36,818 bases of DNA, from contig CALWHO010000050.1 of the NCBI GenBank assembly GCA_944380405.1, positions 1-36,818 on the forward strand. Direction: 5' to 3'. This DNA comes from an uncultured Lachnospiraceae bacterium. GTDB taxonomy: Bacteria; Bacillota; Clostridia; Lachnospirales; Anaerotignaceae. Below, piece after piece: positions 25,005 to 32,142 of the stretch (the stretch's first letter is position 1; each line of letters opens with the position of its first letter). Made by a program: the position numbers and the translations under genes. The notes beneath the pieces are model-generated. The model was not told the origin of the DNA. It was given only the letters and a program-made list of their open reading frames with translations, and made no database searches.

Positions 25005-27335
25005 ATGAAGAAAAGAGTATTCACATTATTAACAGCAGCAGCTGTACTTTCTGCTTCTGTATATGCTTCTGCGGCAGTTGTGTTTTCAGATATAAATAAT
25101 GTTCCATGGGAAGGGGCAAAAACATACATACAAAATGTAGCAGACCTTGGTCTTATGGTTGGCGAAAAAGACGAACAGGGTACTAATATATTCAGAGCAA
25201 AAGACAGGGTTACATACTGCGAAACATTGCAGCTTGTTTATAACCTTCTTAAAAATGCAGGAGTTGCTACTCCTTCTACAGCAGTTACAAGCAAATGGCA
25301 AAGCATACTTGCAGGATATGATGTTCCAAAGTGGAACTACGAGGCAGCAGCTTATGCCCTTGAAAACGGCATTATATCCACAAGTGAAGTACGTGCTTTT
25401 ATGTCAGGCTCAGGCGGTAAGAGCATAGATGCCACAAGACAGGACGTTGCAATAATGTTTGGACGTGGTCTTTCAGCTGTTTATGATATTGAAAAATCAC
25501 CTACACTTACATTTAATGATAGTGACGATATTACATCTGTTGCAGCACCTTATGTTAAACTTCTTTCAGACCTTAATATACTTGTTGGTGATGACAACAA
25601 GAATTTTAATCCTAAGACATATATAAACAGGGCTGAAATGGCTGTTATGGTTTCAAAAACAAATACAATTCTTGGCGGTGGAGAAATTCCTAAATCTGCA
25701 ACTTCTATAACAGGCACAATTATTGATGTAAGCGTAAATACATCAGGAGTTAAAACAATTACACTTAAAGACAGCAACGGCAGCACAAAGCAGTTTAAAG
25801 GCACAGCTTCAACACCTGTTTCATATAATGGAGCTTCAGCAAGCTTTATGGACCTTACAGCAGGTGATAACGTAACAGTAACATATAGCGGCAGTGATGT
25901 AACAGGTGTAGTGCTTAATTTTGACTTTATAGAAAAAACTGACGAATATGTAACAGGTACTATCAACTATATGTCAAGTGGCAGAATTACTGTAAATCAC
26001 TCTGACGGCACAAGCGGTTTATATGACATTATAGGAACTACATATATTACTCTTAACGGAAAAGCTGCTGAAATAGGCGAAATTACATCTATAATTGATA
26101 ATGGTGTTCCTGTAAGCGTTAAAATACTTACAAACGGCAGCACAACAGCTCTTTCAATAGAGGCAACAGGTGAAGCTGGTACTGTTATGGGTACAATAAG
26201 CGATATATCAAGAACATCTATTGATATTAAGCGTACAGGCGGCAATGTTAAGACATATAAATATGCTAAAGATATAGCCGTAAGATATGACGGAAACCGT
26301 GTTACAATTCCTGTTCTTATGGAAGCTCATCAGGACGGAAAAGATATTGATATTACAGCAAAACTTAATAGTGAAGGCGATATAAGCGAACTTACAGCAA
26401 CAATAAATGTTGAAGGCGGTACAACTTGGGGCATTGTTAAAGGTGTTTCTGATGAAAAAATAAATATGTACTCAGGTTCAAGCACAGTTTCTTATTACTA
26501 TGCTGATGGCGTTGAGGCTACTCTTGACGGTGACAGTGTTTCAATTTCTCAGCTTGACAAAATTAATGAAAGCGGAAAAGAATTTACAGCTACTCTTTAC
26601 CTTAACACAAAGGGTAAAGTTACAAAAATTGAAGCTGTGCTGGAAGACAGTTCATCAGGTAAAATAACAAACCTTACAGACAGCTACATTGAAATAGAAA
26701 CAAGCTATGGAAAGGCTTATAAATACTACCTTGATGATTCAGCAACAGTTAAATTCAGCGGCAGCACAAACGAGGATATTGAAGACCTTATGGCTGTATA
26801 TGAAAAAGGCAAAACAGAAGTTAAACTTGAGTTTAACTCAAAAGACCTTGTATCAAGAATAGTTGCATATGTTGACTGGAGTAACTTTAAAACAGTTTAT
26901 GGTGATATAGACAAGGCTTCTTCAACATCTATTACAATAGATGGCACAGAGCTTACAATGGATAACAACACAACTGTTTATATAGATGGCGTTAAGGCAG
27001 TTAATGCTGATGTGGCTTCAAACTATGTAAATGGTATTTGGATGGATGCAGAAGCAACAGCCGTTGACAGTTATATTAAAAAACTTGATGTAACTATTGA
27101 AGGCGCAGAAGGTACAATAAGTGGTATGGAAAACGGCTACATTACAATTAAGGGTGCTTCAAAAACAACAAAATTCCCAGTTGCTAAATCAGAAGACCTT
27201 ACTGTAAAGGTAGACTCTGTTAATTCCTCATTTAATGAGCTTTATGACAAGTGGAATAACCTTGGTATAGATTATAAGGTTACACTTAATGTTAAAGACG
27301 GAACTGTAACAAGAATAATTGCAGAAAGAATATAA
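25005..27335 (+). CDS. S-layer-homology protein with seven tandem beta-rich repeats
   Basis: A secreted 776-residue protein. The signal peptide is MKKRVFTLLTAAAVLSASVYASA. Three SLH-like domains fill about 25-225: VVFSDINNVPWEGAKTYIQ, then WNYEAAAYALENGI, then PYVKLLSDLNILVGDDNKNF with INRAEMAVMVSK. These should bind secondary cell-wall polymer. The remainder is seven copies of one module starting at the Gly of G-x-I at 237, 318, 396, 476, 552, 633 and 703, each 70-81 residues. The pattern is roughly GTI-x(6-8)-ITI, then a polar strand, then a Tyr/Val-rich strand ending near DG. I recognise no Pfam family for this module. There is no LPXTG or C-terminal anchor. Start choice: ATG 25005 is ten bases after AAAGGAG; ATGs at 24996 and 24999 are too close to it. 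It is a single-gene unit. Confidence 0.9.
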   Translation: MKKRVFTLLTAAAVLSASVYASAAVVFSDINNVPWEGAKTYIQNVADLGLMVGEKDEQGTNIFRAKDRVTYCETLQLVYNLLKNAGVATPSTAVTSKWQSILAGYDVPKWNYEAAAYALENGIISTSEVRAFMSGSGGKSIDATRQDVAIMFGRGLSAVYDIEKSPTLTFNDSDDITSVAAPYVKLLSDLNILVGDDNKNFNPKTYINRAEMAVMVSKTNTILGGGEIPKSATSITGTIIDVSVNTSGVKTITLKDSNGSTKQFKGTASTPVSYNGASASFMDLTAGDNVTVTYSGSDVTGVVLNFDFIEKTDEYVTGTINYMSSGRITVNHSDGTSGLYDIIGTTYITLNGKAAEIGEITSIIDNGVPVSVKILTNGSTTALSIEATGEAGTVMGTISDISRTSIDIKRTGGNVKTYKYAKDIAVRYDGNRVTIPVLMEAHQDGKDIDITAKLNSEGDISELTATINVEGGTTWGIVKGVSDEKINMYSGSSTVSYYYADGVEATLDGDSVSISQLDKINESGKEFTATLYLNTKGKVTKIEAVLEDSSSGKITNLTDSYIEIETSYGKAYKYYLDDSATVKFSGSTNEDIEDLMAVYEKGKTEVKLEFNSKDLVSRIVAYVDWSNFKTVYGDIDKASSTSITIDGTELTMDNNTTVYIDGVKAVNADVASNYVNGIWMDAEATAVDSYIKKLDVTIEGAEGTISGMENGYITIKGASKTTKFPVAKSEDLTVKVDSVNSSFNELYDKWNNLGIDYKVTLNVKDGTVTRIIAERI

Positions 27336-27371
27336 TATTTTTAAATTTTAAGTTCAAAATAATATAGTTAT

Positions 27372-27406
27372 AAAAGACCTTGAGATTTTATCTTAAGGTC
27401 TTTTTG
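27372..27406 (+). terminator. terminator after the SLH gene
   Basis: Positions 27372-27386 pair with 27390-27404 (AAAAGACCTT with AAGGTCTTTT, continued by AGAT/ATCT), a near-complete 15-pair hairpin with a three-base loop and T tract. Confidence 0.88.
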
Positions 27407-27506
27407 TAAAAAATCATATAAAATTGCTGTGCAAATTTATATTGATAAAATTACACACAAATTCTATAATATGTACTATAGAAAAAAAGAAAGAGGTAAA
27501 TTTATA

Positions 27507-28379
27507 ATGAGATATGAAGGTACTGTATATAGACCACCTAGTGAGGCAGGCAGTCTTATAATTCAGCTTACAATAGGCTGCGCAAGAAACACATGCACAT
27601 TTTGTGCAATGTTTAAAGATAAGAAATTTAGAATAAGAAAACTTGATGATGTTGTGGAAGACCTTTTAATGGCTAGACAGTATTACAGCCGCATAAAGGT
27701 AAGAAGAATATTCCTTGCAGATGGTGATGCTCTTATAGTTAAAACAAAAGACCTTCTTTATATTATAGAGAAGATTAAAGAAATTTTCCCAGAGGTTGAA
27801 AGAATTTCTGCATACGGCACACCGGCAGACATTAATTTTAAATCAGACGAAGAACTTAAAACACTTAGAGAAGCTGGTCTTGAAATGATTTACATGGGTG
27901 CTGAAAGCGGCGATGATGTTGTGCTTAAAGACGTTAAAAAAGGCGTTACAGCAGCAGAAATAATTGAAGCTGGCCAGAAGCTTAAAAGAGCTGGCATGGT
28001 TTCTTCAATTACTCTTATTTCAGGTCTTGGCGGAAAGAAAAGACTTAAAGAACACGCTATTAACTCTGCAAAGGTAATAAGTGCTATTAAGCCAGAATAC
28101 CTTGGTTTCTTAACACTTATGGTTGAGCCAGGCACAGAGCTTTACACACAGTATAAAGCAGGCGAGTTTGAGCTTTTAGGACCTCACGAAGTTTTAGAGG
28201 AAATGAAGCTTTTTATTGAAAATGTAGACTCAGAAGGAACAGTTTTCAGAGCTAACCATGCTTCAAACTATGTTCCTCTTAAAGGAACTTTCAATAAGGA
28301 TAACGCTCTTATGCTTAAGCAGATAGAGGCTGCTGAAAAGGCAGGAAACTTCAGACCTGAAATGTTCAGAGGTATCTGA
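27507..28379 (+). CDS. radical SAM protein with C-x4-C-x2-C cluster motif
   Basis: A 290-residue protein with a radical SAM fold: LTIGCARNTCTFCAMF holds cysteines C25, C30 and C33. The spacing is x4/x2 rather than the usual x3/x2. The rest follows the class: FLADGDALIV on beta-2, ISAYGTPADI, MIYMGAESGDDVVLKDVKKGVT with the SAM-contacting Glu, and SSITLISGLGG. There is no B12-binding or SPASM domain and no second obvious cluster. I start at 27507 because AAGAGG (27491-27496) is ten bases upstream; the frame extends to 27429 without a binding site. It is followed by a membrane-protein gene 12 bases later. Substrate and product are unknown. Confidence 0.9.
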   Translation: MRYEGTVYRPPSEAGSLIIQLTIGCARNTCTFCAMFKDKKFRIRKLDDVVEDLLMARQYYSRIKVRRIFLADGDALIVKTKDLLYIIEKIKEIFPEVERISAYGTPADINFKSDEELKTLREAGLEMIYMGAESGDDVVLKDVKKGVTAAEIIEAGQKLKRAGMVSSITLISGLGGKKRLKEHAINSAKVISAIKPEYLGFLTLMVEPGTELYTQYKAGEFELLGPHEVLEEMKLFIENVDSEGTVFRANHASNYVPLKGTFNKDNALMLKQIEAAEKAGNFRPEMFRGI

Positions 28380-28391
28380 TAGGGGGATAAT

Positions 28392-29228
28392 ATGGCTGTA
28401 TTGGGTATAATTATAATAATACTTGCCCTATACTGCACTGTTAGCTGGGCTGTTACAGGAAGAATAATTTATTTAGCATCATGGATTTGGCTGCTGCCTA
28501 TAAGTGTAATGGTATTTGGCGGCATCAAAGATGTAAACGGTCTTGTAGTACTTATTGGGGCAGTGTATATATTTGAAATGCTGTACTTGACGGCAGGAGT
28601 GCGTCTTTGGAACAGTGAAAAACTGCGCTGCAATAAGATACTTTTTGCAATTACAATAATTATAAATTTAGCAGCTTCTCTTTATTTTGCTATGGAAAGC
28701 TATGTTTTGGGATATATGCCTGTTTTAAATGTGTTTGGAAAATTTGGCGTATATATCAGTATTTTATGGGGAATTATTTCTACAGCTGTAGCTGTAAACA
28801 TAGGCATAAGTGTTTTTGATAAATACTTTTCAAAAAAAGAGAAATTTGTAATTATTAAATGCTCCTCATACAGAGGAAAAACAAAATTTAACACAAAAAT
28901 ACGAGCTATAAAAGGCGTTCAAAATGGGAATGAATATATATTCAGAGCCACAAACAAATGCCACTACATGCTTAAAAATGAAAAGTCATTAGTAATGAAC
29001 ATAAAAAAAGGCGTGCTTGGTGGAATGTATGTTTATGCAAAGGACTTAATGGAAAATAAACCACGTCTTCAGCGAAGAATAAATAAAATTCTTATAAGAC
29101 GAGGTATTTTTACATTTATTGCACTTACAGCACTTGTGCTTTTTGTATTTAGAGTGCTTCTTGGCATGAGCTTTGAAGAAATTTATAGTTCGTTTATAAA
29201 CGTAATTTCATTTAAAAAACCAATTTAA
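28392..29228 (+). CDS. integral membrane protein of unknown family
   Basis: A 278-residue protein. The N-terminal 145 residues contain about five hydrophobic segments (near 2-22, 26-45, 48-68, 84-103 and 118-140). A basic soluble stretch of about 90 residues follows (FSKKEKFVIIKCSSYRGKTKFNTKIRAIKG through NKPRLQRRINKIL), then one more membrane segment near 235-258 and a short tail. AGGGGG precedes the ATG at 28392. It lies 12 bases after the radical SAM gene and 20 bases before the next gene, so the three form one transcription unit. I recognise no homologue. Confidence 0.75.
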   Translation: MAVLGIIIIILALYCTVSWAVTGRIIYLASWIWLLPISVMVFGGIKDVNGLVVLIGAVYIFEMLYLTAGVRLWNSEKLRCNKILFAITIIINLAASLYFAMESYVLGYMPVLNVFGKFGVYISILWGIISTAVAVNIGISVFDKYFSKKEKFVIIKCSSYRGKTKFNTKIRAIKGVQNGNEYIFRATNKCHYMLKNEKSLVMNIKKGVLGGMYVYAKDLMENKPRLQRRINKILIRRGIFTFIALTALVLFVFRVLLGMSFEEIYSSFINVISFKKPI

Positions 29229-29248
29229 AATAAAAGGGGGTTTTAACC

Positions 29249-29773
29249 ATGAAAGAAGAAAGAATGGCTATATTATCAATGGTTGAAAAAGGCATTATAA
29301 CAGTAGATGAGGCAGAAAGACTTTTTGCTGCTATAAAGGGCGGCTCAAAAAGAGCTAAAGTTGAAGAGATTATGTCAAAGGCAGGAGATAAATTAAATAT
29401 CCTTGCAAAAAACGTAAACAAAAAAACAGAAAAAATAATGAATGACGCTAAGCCTGCACTTAAAACAGCAGGAGAAAAAATGGAAAAAGTTGTAGAAGAC
29501 GTTAAACCACAGGTTAAAAAGGCAGCGGAAACTTTTTCTGAAAAGGCAGAAGAAATAAAAGACAAAATCAAAGAACGCAGACAAAAAGACGACGAATGTG
29601 TTTATGACTATGACTGCTGTGAAGACTGGGACGATGAAGAATGTGAAAGGAATATGGAAGCAGTTAAAGACAGCGATTTTGAAAAAGATGTAACAATTAT
29701 ACCTTTTGAAGAGTCAACTTTCCAGGAAAAGACAGAAGAAAATACAGCTGAGGAAGATAAAAAAGAGGACTAA
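29249..29773 (+). CDS. SHOCT-like (YvlB/LiaX N-terminal-type) protein
   Basis: A 174-residue soluble, highly charged protein. The first 32 residues, MKEERMAILSMVEKG then IITVDEAERLFAAI, match the short helical domain found at the N-terminus of YvlB and LiaX-like envelope stress proteins. Residues about 35-115 are a Lys/Glu/Ala-rich run of predicted amphipathic helix with several K-x-x-x-K/E spacings and VKPQVKKAAETFSEKAEEI, like apolipoprotein- or YtxH-type helices. The last 55 residues are strongly acidic with DYDCCEDWDDEECE. It lacks the beta-rich C-terminal domain of full YvlB. AAAGGGGG precedes the ATG. Its place after a membrane protein suggests a membrane-associated role; none is demonstrated. 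Confidence 0.75.
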   Translation: MKEERMAILSMVEKGIITVDEAERLFAAIKGGSKRAKVEEIMSKAGDKLNILAKNVNKKTEKIMNDAKPALKTAGEKMEKVVEDVKPQVKKAAETFSEKAEEIKDKIKERRQKDDECVYDYDCCEDWDDEECERNMEAVKDSDFEKDVTIIPFEESTFQEKTEENTAEEDKKED

Positions 29774-29805
29774 AAAATATAGATGTTTTAATGTTTAGTT
29801 TTTTA

Positions 29806-29839
29806 TAAGCCGTATTTTTATATACGGCTTAGTTTTTTT
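29806..29839 (+). terminator. terminator after the SHOCT-like gene
   Basis: TAAGCCGTAT (29806-29815) pairs perfectly with ATACGGCTTA (29822-29831), six-base loop, followed by G and seven T. Confidence 0.9.
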
Positions 29840-29868
29840 ATTTTTATCTGTTATAAAACATATATATA

Positions 29869-29877
29869 TGGTATAAT
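29869..29877 (+). promoter_or_regulatory. extended -10 promoter of lepB
   Basis: TGGTATAAT, an extended -10 with a perfect hexamer, lies 39 bases before the lepB start. No good -35 is visible, as is common for extended -10 promoters. Confidence 0.5.
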
Positions 29878-29915
29878 TACTTAGTCAATAAGTAAGTATT
29901 GAGAGGTATTCTTTT

Positions 29916-30428
29916 ATGGCAAAAGAAGTTATTAGCTGGATAAAAACAATAGCCCTGGCTTTGGCTTTGGCTTTTTGTATAAATACATTTATAATTGTAA
30001 ATGCAACTGTACCAACAGGTTCTATGGAAAATACAATTATGCCTAATGACAGAATAGTTGCATTAAGGGTTAAATATTGGTTTGACTCACCGGAAAGAGG
30101 CGACATAGTTGTATTTAAGTATCCTGATGATGAGTCTGTGCTGTATGTAAAAAGAGTAATTGGTCTTCCAGGAGAAACGGTTGAAATTATAGACGGCAGA
30201 GTATACATAGATGGAAGCGATGAGCCTTTACCAGATGAGTATGTAAAAGAAACGCCTTACGGCGATTTTGGGCCTTATGAAGTGCCTGAAGGTTGTTACT
30301 TTATGATGGGCGATAACAGAAATGAGTCATTAGACTCAAGATACTGGCAAAATACTTATGTTGAAGAAAATAAAATACTTGGAAAAGTATATTTGAAATA
30401 TTATCCAGGAATAAAATTTTTGGAATAA
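29916..30428 (+). CDS. lepB: signal peptidase I
   Basis: A 170-residue membrane-anchored Ser/Lys protease that removes signal peptides from exported proteins. It has one N-terminal membrane segment (about 9-29), the catalytic serine S36 in PTGSMENTI and the lysine K79 in YVKRVIGLPGE. Family boxes D and E follow as GDIVVFKYP and MMGDNRNESLDSRYW. Size and single anchor are typical of Gram-positive SipS-type enzymes. GAGAGG precedes the ATG. It is monocistronic between two terminators. The nearby SLH protein would be one of its substrates. Confidence 0.95.
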   Translation: MAKEVISWIKTIALALALAFCINTFIIVNATVPTGSMENTIMPNDRIVALRVKYWFDSPERGDIVVFKYPDDESVLYVKRVIGLPGETVEIIDGRVYIDGSDEPLPDEYVKETPYGDFGPYEVPEGCYFMMGDNRNESLDSRYWQNTYVEENKILGKVYLKYYPGIKFLE

Positions 30429-30430
30429 AA

Positions 30431-30466
30431 AATAAGCACGAAATTATTATTAATTTCGTGCTTATT
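30431..30466. terminator. bidirectional terminator between lepB and the DUF1858 gene
   Basis: Perfect 16-pair stem, 30431-30446 with 30451-30466, and a TTAT loop, A-rich before and T-rich after. It ends lepB and the convergent gene whose stop is at 30474. Confidence 0.92.
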
Positions 30467-30473
30467 TTATTTA

Positions 30474-30680
30474 TTATTTGTTTGCAAGATAATCGTTTAT
30501 ATCTTTAACAAGTTTTTCTACGTCCATACCGTGAACAAGACTTGCTTCAGCAAGAGATTCGCCTGCTGATGATGGACAGCCTACACAGTGCATGCCTGAC
30601 TGCATAAGTATTGCTGCAATTCCTCTATCCTGCATAAGAAGTTCGCCAATAATAGAATCTTTTGTAACCTGTAATGCCAT
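30474..30680 (-). CDS. DUF1858 redox-disulfide domain protein
   Basis: A 68-residue protein made of one DUF1858 domain, the family known as hybrid-cluster-protein-associated redox disulfide domain. Residues: ITKDSIIGELL-like opening, IAAILMQSGMHCVGCPSSAGESLAEA with C32 and C35 as a CxxC pair, then HGMDVEKLVKDINDYL. Such proteins are small, cytoplasmic and common in anaerobes, sometimes fused or next to the hybrid cluster protein. Their partner and reaction are not established; a hybrid cluster protein gene is not in this window. AAAAAGGAGG lies upstream of the ATG. Single-gene unit ending at the terminator shared with lepB. Confidence 0.9.
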   Translation of the reverse strand: MALQVTKDSIIGELLMQDRGIAAILMQSGMHCVGCPSSAGESLAEASLVHGMDVEKLVKDINDYLANK

Positions 30681-30867
30681 ATTAAAAGCCTCCTTTTTGT
30701 TAACTTTTGTTTGAATTTAGTATACCCCATTTTAAATTAAAGAGCAATATTTAATACAAAATCAGAATACATGTGTGCTTTTATTAAGGGTGTAACAATT
30801 TAAGAAATATTTAATTTGAAGTTTTATATATGCAATATTAAAATATGAGGTGAAGGAGGCTGGGAAA

Positions 30868-31509
30868 ATGAATGATTTTTTAAATAAGATAAGAATGCCT
30901 GAAAAAAGTAATAGTATTTTAAACGACTTTTTCAGTACATTTTTTGTTATTATATTTGGGCTTTTTATGGGAGTATTTTCAAAATTTCTGGACTGTACAG
31001 CCTCAAATTATCTGCCTTACATATTTCAAGCTTTTGACATAACTAATTTTTTAGGCAGGTTTTCAATATGGATATTTTTTGCTGTTGTTATTTCTTTTTA
31101 CAGCAGGTCACCTTTAAAAAGTGCTTTAAACGTATTTTTGTTTTTTGCGGCAATGCTTTTAGGATATTTTGCATATACAAAATATATAGCTGGATTTTTC
31201 CCTAAAAGCTATATTTTAATTTGGGTTATGTTTACAGCAGCATCCCCTTTTTTGGCGTTTATATGCTGGTATGGAAAAGGTGAAGGAAATATTGCCATTA
31301 TAATCGACGGTTTTATAAGTGGAATGTTTTTAAACCTTACTTTTAACTGGGGCGTATTTTATATTGATATGCCGTATTTTCCAGAGTTTATAATATATAT
31401 TTTATCTAACATACTGCTTTTTAAAGATATAAAAAGTTTTTTTAAAATATTTGTAATTTCAATTTTTGCAGCAATTATTTGGAAGACATTTTTTCCATTT
31501 ATATTTTAG
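30868..31509 (+). CDS. multi-pass membrane protein of unknown family
   Basis: A 213-residue, very hydrophobic, Phe/Ile-rich protein with about six or seven membrane segments (for instance near 22-40, 64-82, 88-106, 115-135, 142-162, 168-185 and 190-210). A short polar N-terminus (MNDFLNKIRMPEKSNS) precedes them. I start at ATG 30868, eight bases after AAGGAGG (30853-30859); the frame extends back to a GTG that overlaps this site. No conserved motif that I recognise. It is 12 bases upstream of the cyclase gene and likely co-transcribed. It may be a transport or sensory membrane component, but nothing shows this. Confidence 0.75.
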   Translation: MNDFLNKIRMPEKSNSILNDFFSTFFVIIFGLFMGVFSKFLDCTASNYLPYIFQAFDITNFLGRFSIWIFFAVVISFYSRSPLKSALNVFLFFAAMLLGYFAYTKYIAGFFPKSYILIWVMFTAASPFLAFICWYGKGEGNIAIIIDGFISGMFLNLTFNWGVFYIDMPYFPEFIIYILSNILLFKDIKSFFKIFVISIFAAIIWKTFFPFIF

Positions 31510-31521
31510 GAGTGAATATTA

Positions 31522-32091
31522 ATGATTGATATAACAAGAAACATAAACAGCCAGATTAAAATATACGACGGTGACCCAGAGCTTGAAATAAAAGAAGTGT
31601 TTTCTGTAGAAAAAGACGGATATAGCGTAAATAAAATTACTTTAGGCAGCCATATGGGAACACATATTGATTTTCCAAGGCATTTTTACAAAAACGGAAA
31701 AACATCTTCTGACTATAATTTAGAATATTTGCAGGGCAGGGCAGTTTTAATAGAGGGCAATTCTAAAGTAATTTTTGGAAAAGAAATATTTGAAAACTAT
31801 GATATAAATAAAGGCGACATAGTTATAATTAAAAATGCAGATAAGGGTATTACAATTGAAGCAGCTGAGTATTTAATTGGCAAAGGCATTAAATTTATTT
31901 GCACAGATGCTATGGATATAGAGGAATATGAGGATTTCAGGGTACACAAAAAGCTTCTTGGAAACGATGTACTTATAATTGAAAATGCATTTTTAGAAAA
32001 CATAGAAGAAGGGGAGTATAATATTTTTATTTTTCCTTTAAAAATAGACAAAATGGAGGCTCTTCCAGTAAGGGCTGTGCTTACTAAATAA
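31522..32091 (+). CDS. cyclase-family (kynurenine formamidase-like) hydrolase
   Basis: A 189-residue protein of the cyclase family (PF04199), metal-dependent amidohydrolases including bacterial kynurenine formamidase and isatin hydrolase. The metal-binding signature is SHMGTHIDFPRHF, with H44, H48, D50 and H54. Later KGDIVIIKNADKG, KFICTDAMDIE and the LGNDVLIIENAFLENIEEGEYNIFIFPLKI segment fit the fold. It is slightly shorter than average for the family. AGGAGTG precedes the ATG at 31522. No tryptophan-degradation genes are nearby, so kynurenine is only one possible substrate class. Confidence 0.88.
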   Translation: MIDITRNINSQIKIYDGDPELEIKEVFSVEKDGYSVNKITLGSHMGTHIDFPRHFYKNGKTSSDYNLEYLQGRAVLIEGNSKVIFGKEIFENYDINKGDIVIIKNADKGITIEAAEYLIGKGIKFICTDAMDIEEYEDFRVHKKLLGNDVLIIENAFLENIEEGEYNIFIFPLKIDKMEALPVRAVLTK

Positions 32092-32092
32092 A

Positions 32093-32120
32093 AAAAGGTG
32101 TGGAATAATCCACACCTTTT
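32093..32120. terminator. bidirectional terminator between the cyclase gene and ilvD
   Basis: AAAAGGTGTGGA (32093-32104) pairs perfectly with TCCACACCTTTT (32109-32120), ATAA loop. It ends the cyclase gene and ilvD, which converge here. Confidence 0.92.
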
Positions 32121-32142
32121 AATTTTATAATTATTTATTGAA

